Made by a program: the position numbers and the translations under genes
Notes under the pieces: model-generated
What the model was told of the DNA's origin: nothing
The model's database searches: none
What the model saw: only the letters and a program-made list of their open reading frames with translations
NCBI GenBank assembly: GCA_003647375.1
Contig: QMMS01000324.1
Location: 1 to 5,356 of the forward strand
Source of the DNA: Deltaproteobacteria bacterium
GTDB taxonomy: Bacteria > Desulfobacterota > Desulfobacteria > Desulfobacterales > B30-G6
Length of the DNA stretch: 5,356 nucleotides
Direction of reading: 5' to 3'
Shown: one piece after another, positions 5,001 through 5,356 of the stretch
Layout of the letters: every line of letters begins with the position of its first letter
Numbering within the stretch: position 1 is the first letter of the stretch

Positions 5001-5356
5001 GCCATCTGGCTGGCCGCGCATTCGTTTTTGCCGAGGTCCATGATATCGGCATTTTCCTCGTCAACTGTGACTAAACCGGCGTTGATCTCACGGATTTTGG
5101 CATACTCTTCCGGCTGTTGACGCATATTGGCCTCGATAAAAGTGTAGAAGGTATCTTCATCTTCTATGGCGTAGATGTCGGCATTGATCTCCTTGATTTT
5201 TTTAAGGGATTCCATGAAAATGAGCTCGTTGTTGGCCTCTTTCCAGTCCGTATAGTGGCCGGGAAGGGCCAGGATCGAGGGGTCCCACTTCAAGATTTTA
5301 TGTGTCATGGTGTCGAAGAGCAGCTTTGACCACTCTTTGGCCATGCCCCCCAGGTC
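4994..5356 (-). CDS. 3' end of a metallo-beta-lactamase-fold hydrolase (partial)
   Basis: The frame is open from the right edge (5356) to TAG at 4994-4996, giving the last 120 residues; an internal ATG at 5344 is not the start, since the frame continues DLGG upstream of it. Residues 29-38 (LALPGHYTDW) hold the His that is the last metal ligand of metallo-beta-lactamase-fold hydrolases such as glyoxalase II and ETHE1-like persulfide dioxygenases. The other ligands (HxHxDH and later His and Asp) would lie outside the window. The tail, with DIYAIEDEDTF, ANMRQQPEEYAKIREINAG and DLGKNECA, matches what I recall of MBL-fold proteins of sulfate reducers and related anaerobes, some fused to rhodanese domains. 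Its substrate cannot be told from here; a role in sulfane-sulfur or thioester chemistry near sat is conjecture. It is co-directional with sat but separated by a strong terminator. Confidence 0.82.
   Translation of the reverse strand, partial: DLGGMAKEWSKLLFDTMTHKILKWDPSILALPGHYTDWKEANNELIFMESLKKIKEINADIYAIEDEDTFYTFIEANMRQQPEEYAKIREINAGLVTVDEENADIMDLGKNECAASQMAK

Overview
The window most likely comes from a sulfate-reducing deltaproteobacterium (Desulfobacterota, Desulfobacterales-like). This rests mainly on a complete ATP sulfurylase gene (sat) of the 424-residue dissimilatory type, with its nucleotide-binding motifs and a Cys/His metal site. The purine-rich ribosome sites and the REP-like repeats fit but do not prove it. 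No taxonomic search could be run.

Left part (1-2850) looks like an accessory region. It opens with the 3' end of an AT-rich unrecognised gene (1-216, about 34% G+C by hand count). Next is a spacer of about 250 bp packed with small palindromes, including two REP-like units that each carry a GTAG head and face each other. Then comes a 596-codon gene with a TTG start, coding for a large protein of no known function with a very basic N-terminus. Four bases after its stop lies a frameshifted remnant of a second copy of part of the same gene, not previously obvious from open reading frames. This is followed by a small Phd/YefM-type antitoxin gene with no recognisable toxin partner. A promoter-like sequence overlapping a 13-bp palindrome precedes the antitoxin gene and could be its self-regulatory operator.

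Middle (2851-3453): a gene for an exported protein of about 171 residues, with a signal peptide, a small beta-type domain and a Met-rich C-terminus. It converges on sat. The junction holds a perfect 32-bp palindrome that can end transcription from both sides, plus two more hairpins on the sat side.

Right part (3456-5356, minus strand) is core energy metabolism. Sat activates sulfate to adenosine 5'-phosphosulfate (APS), the first step of sulfate respiration. Upstream lies the 3' end of a metallo-beta-lactamase-fold hydrolase gene that runs off the window. The two are split by a perfect 29-bp stem-loop (4838-4900). A TTGACA -35 box for sat overlaps the foot of that stem, so sat probably has its own promoter and leader of about 70 nt with a small hairpin and a strong ribosome site.

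No rRNA, tRNA, CRISPR array or intact transposase was seen. The most interesting items are the paralogue remnant, the REP pair, the solitary antitoxin with its candidate operator, and the long hairpin at the sat promoter.
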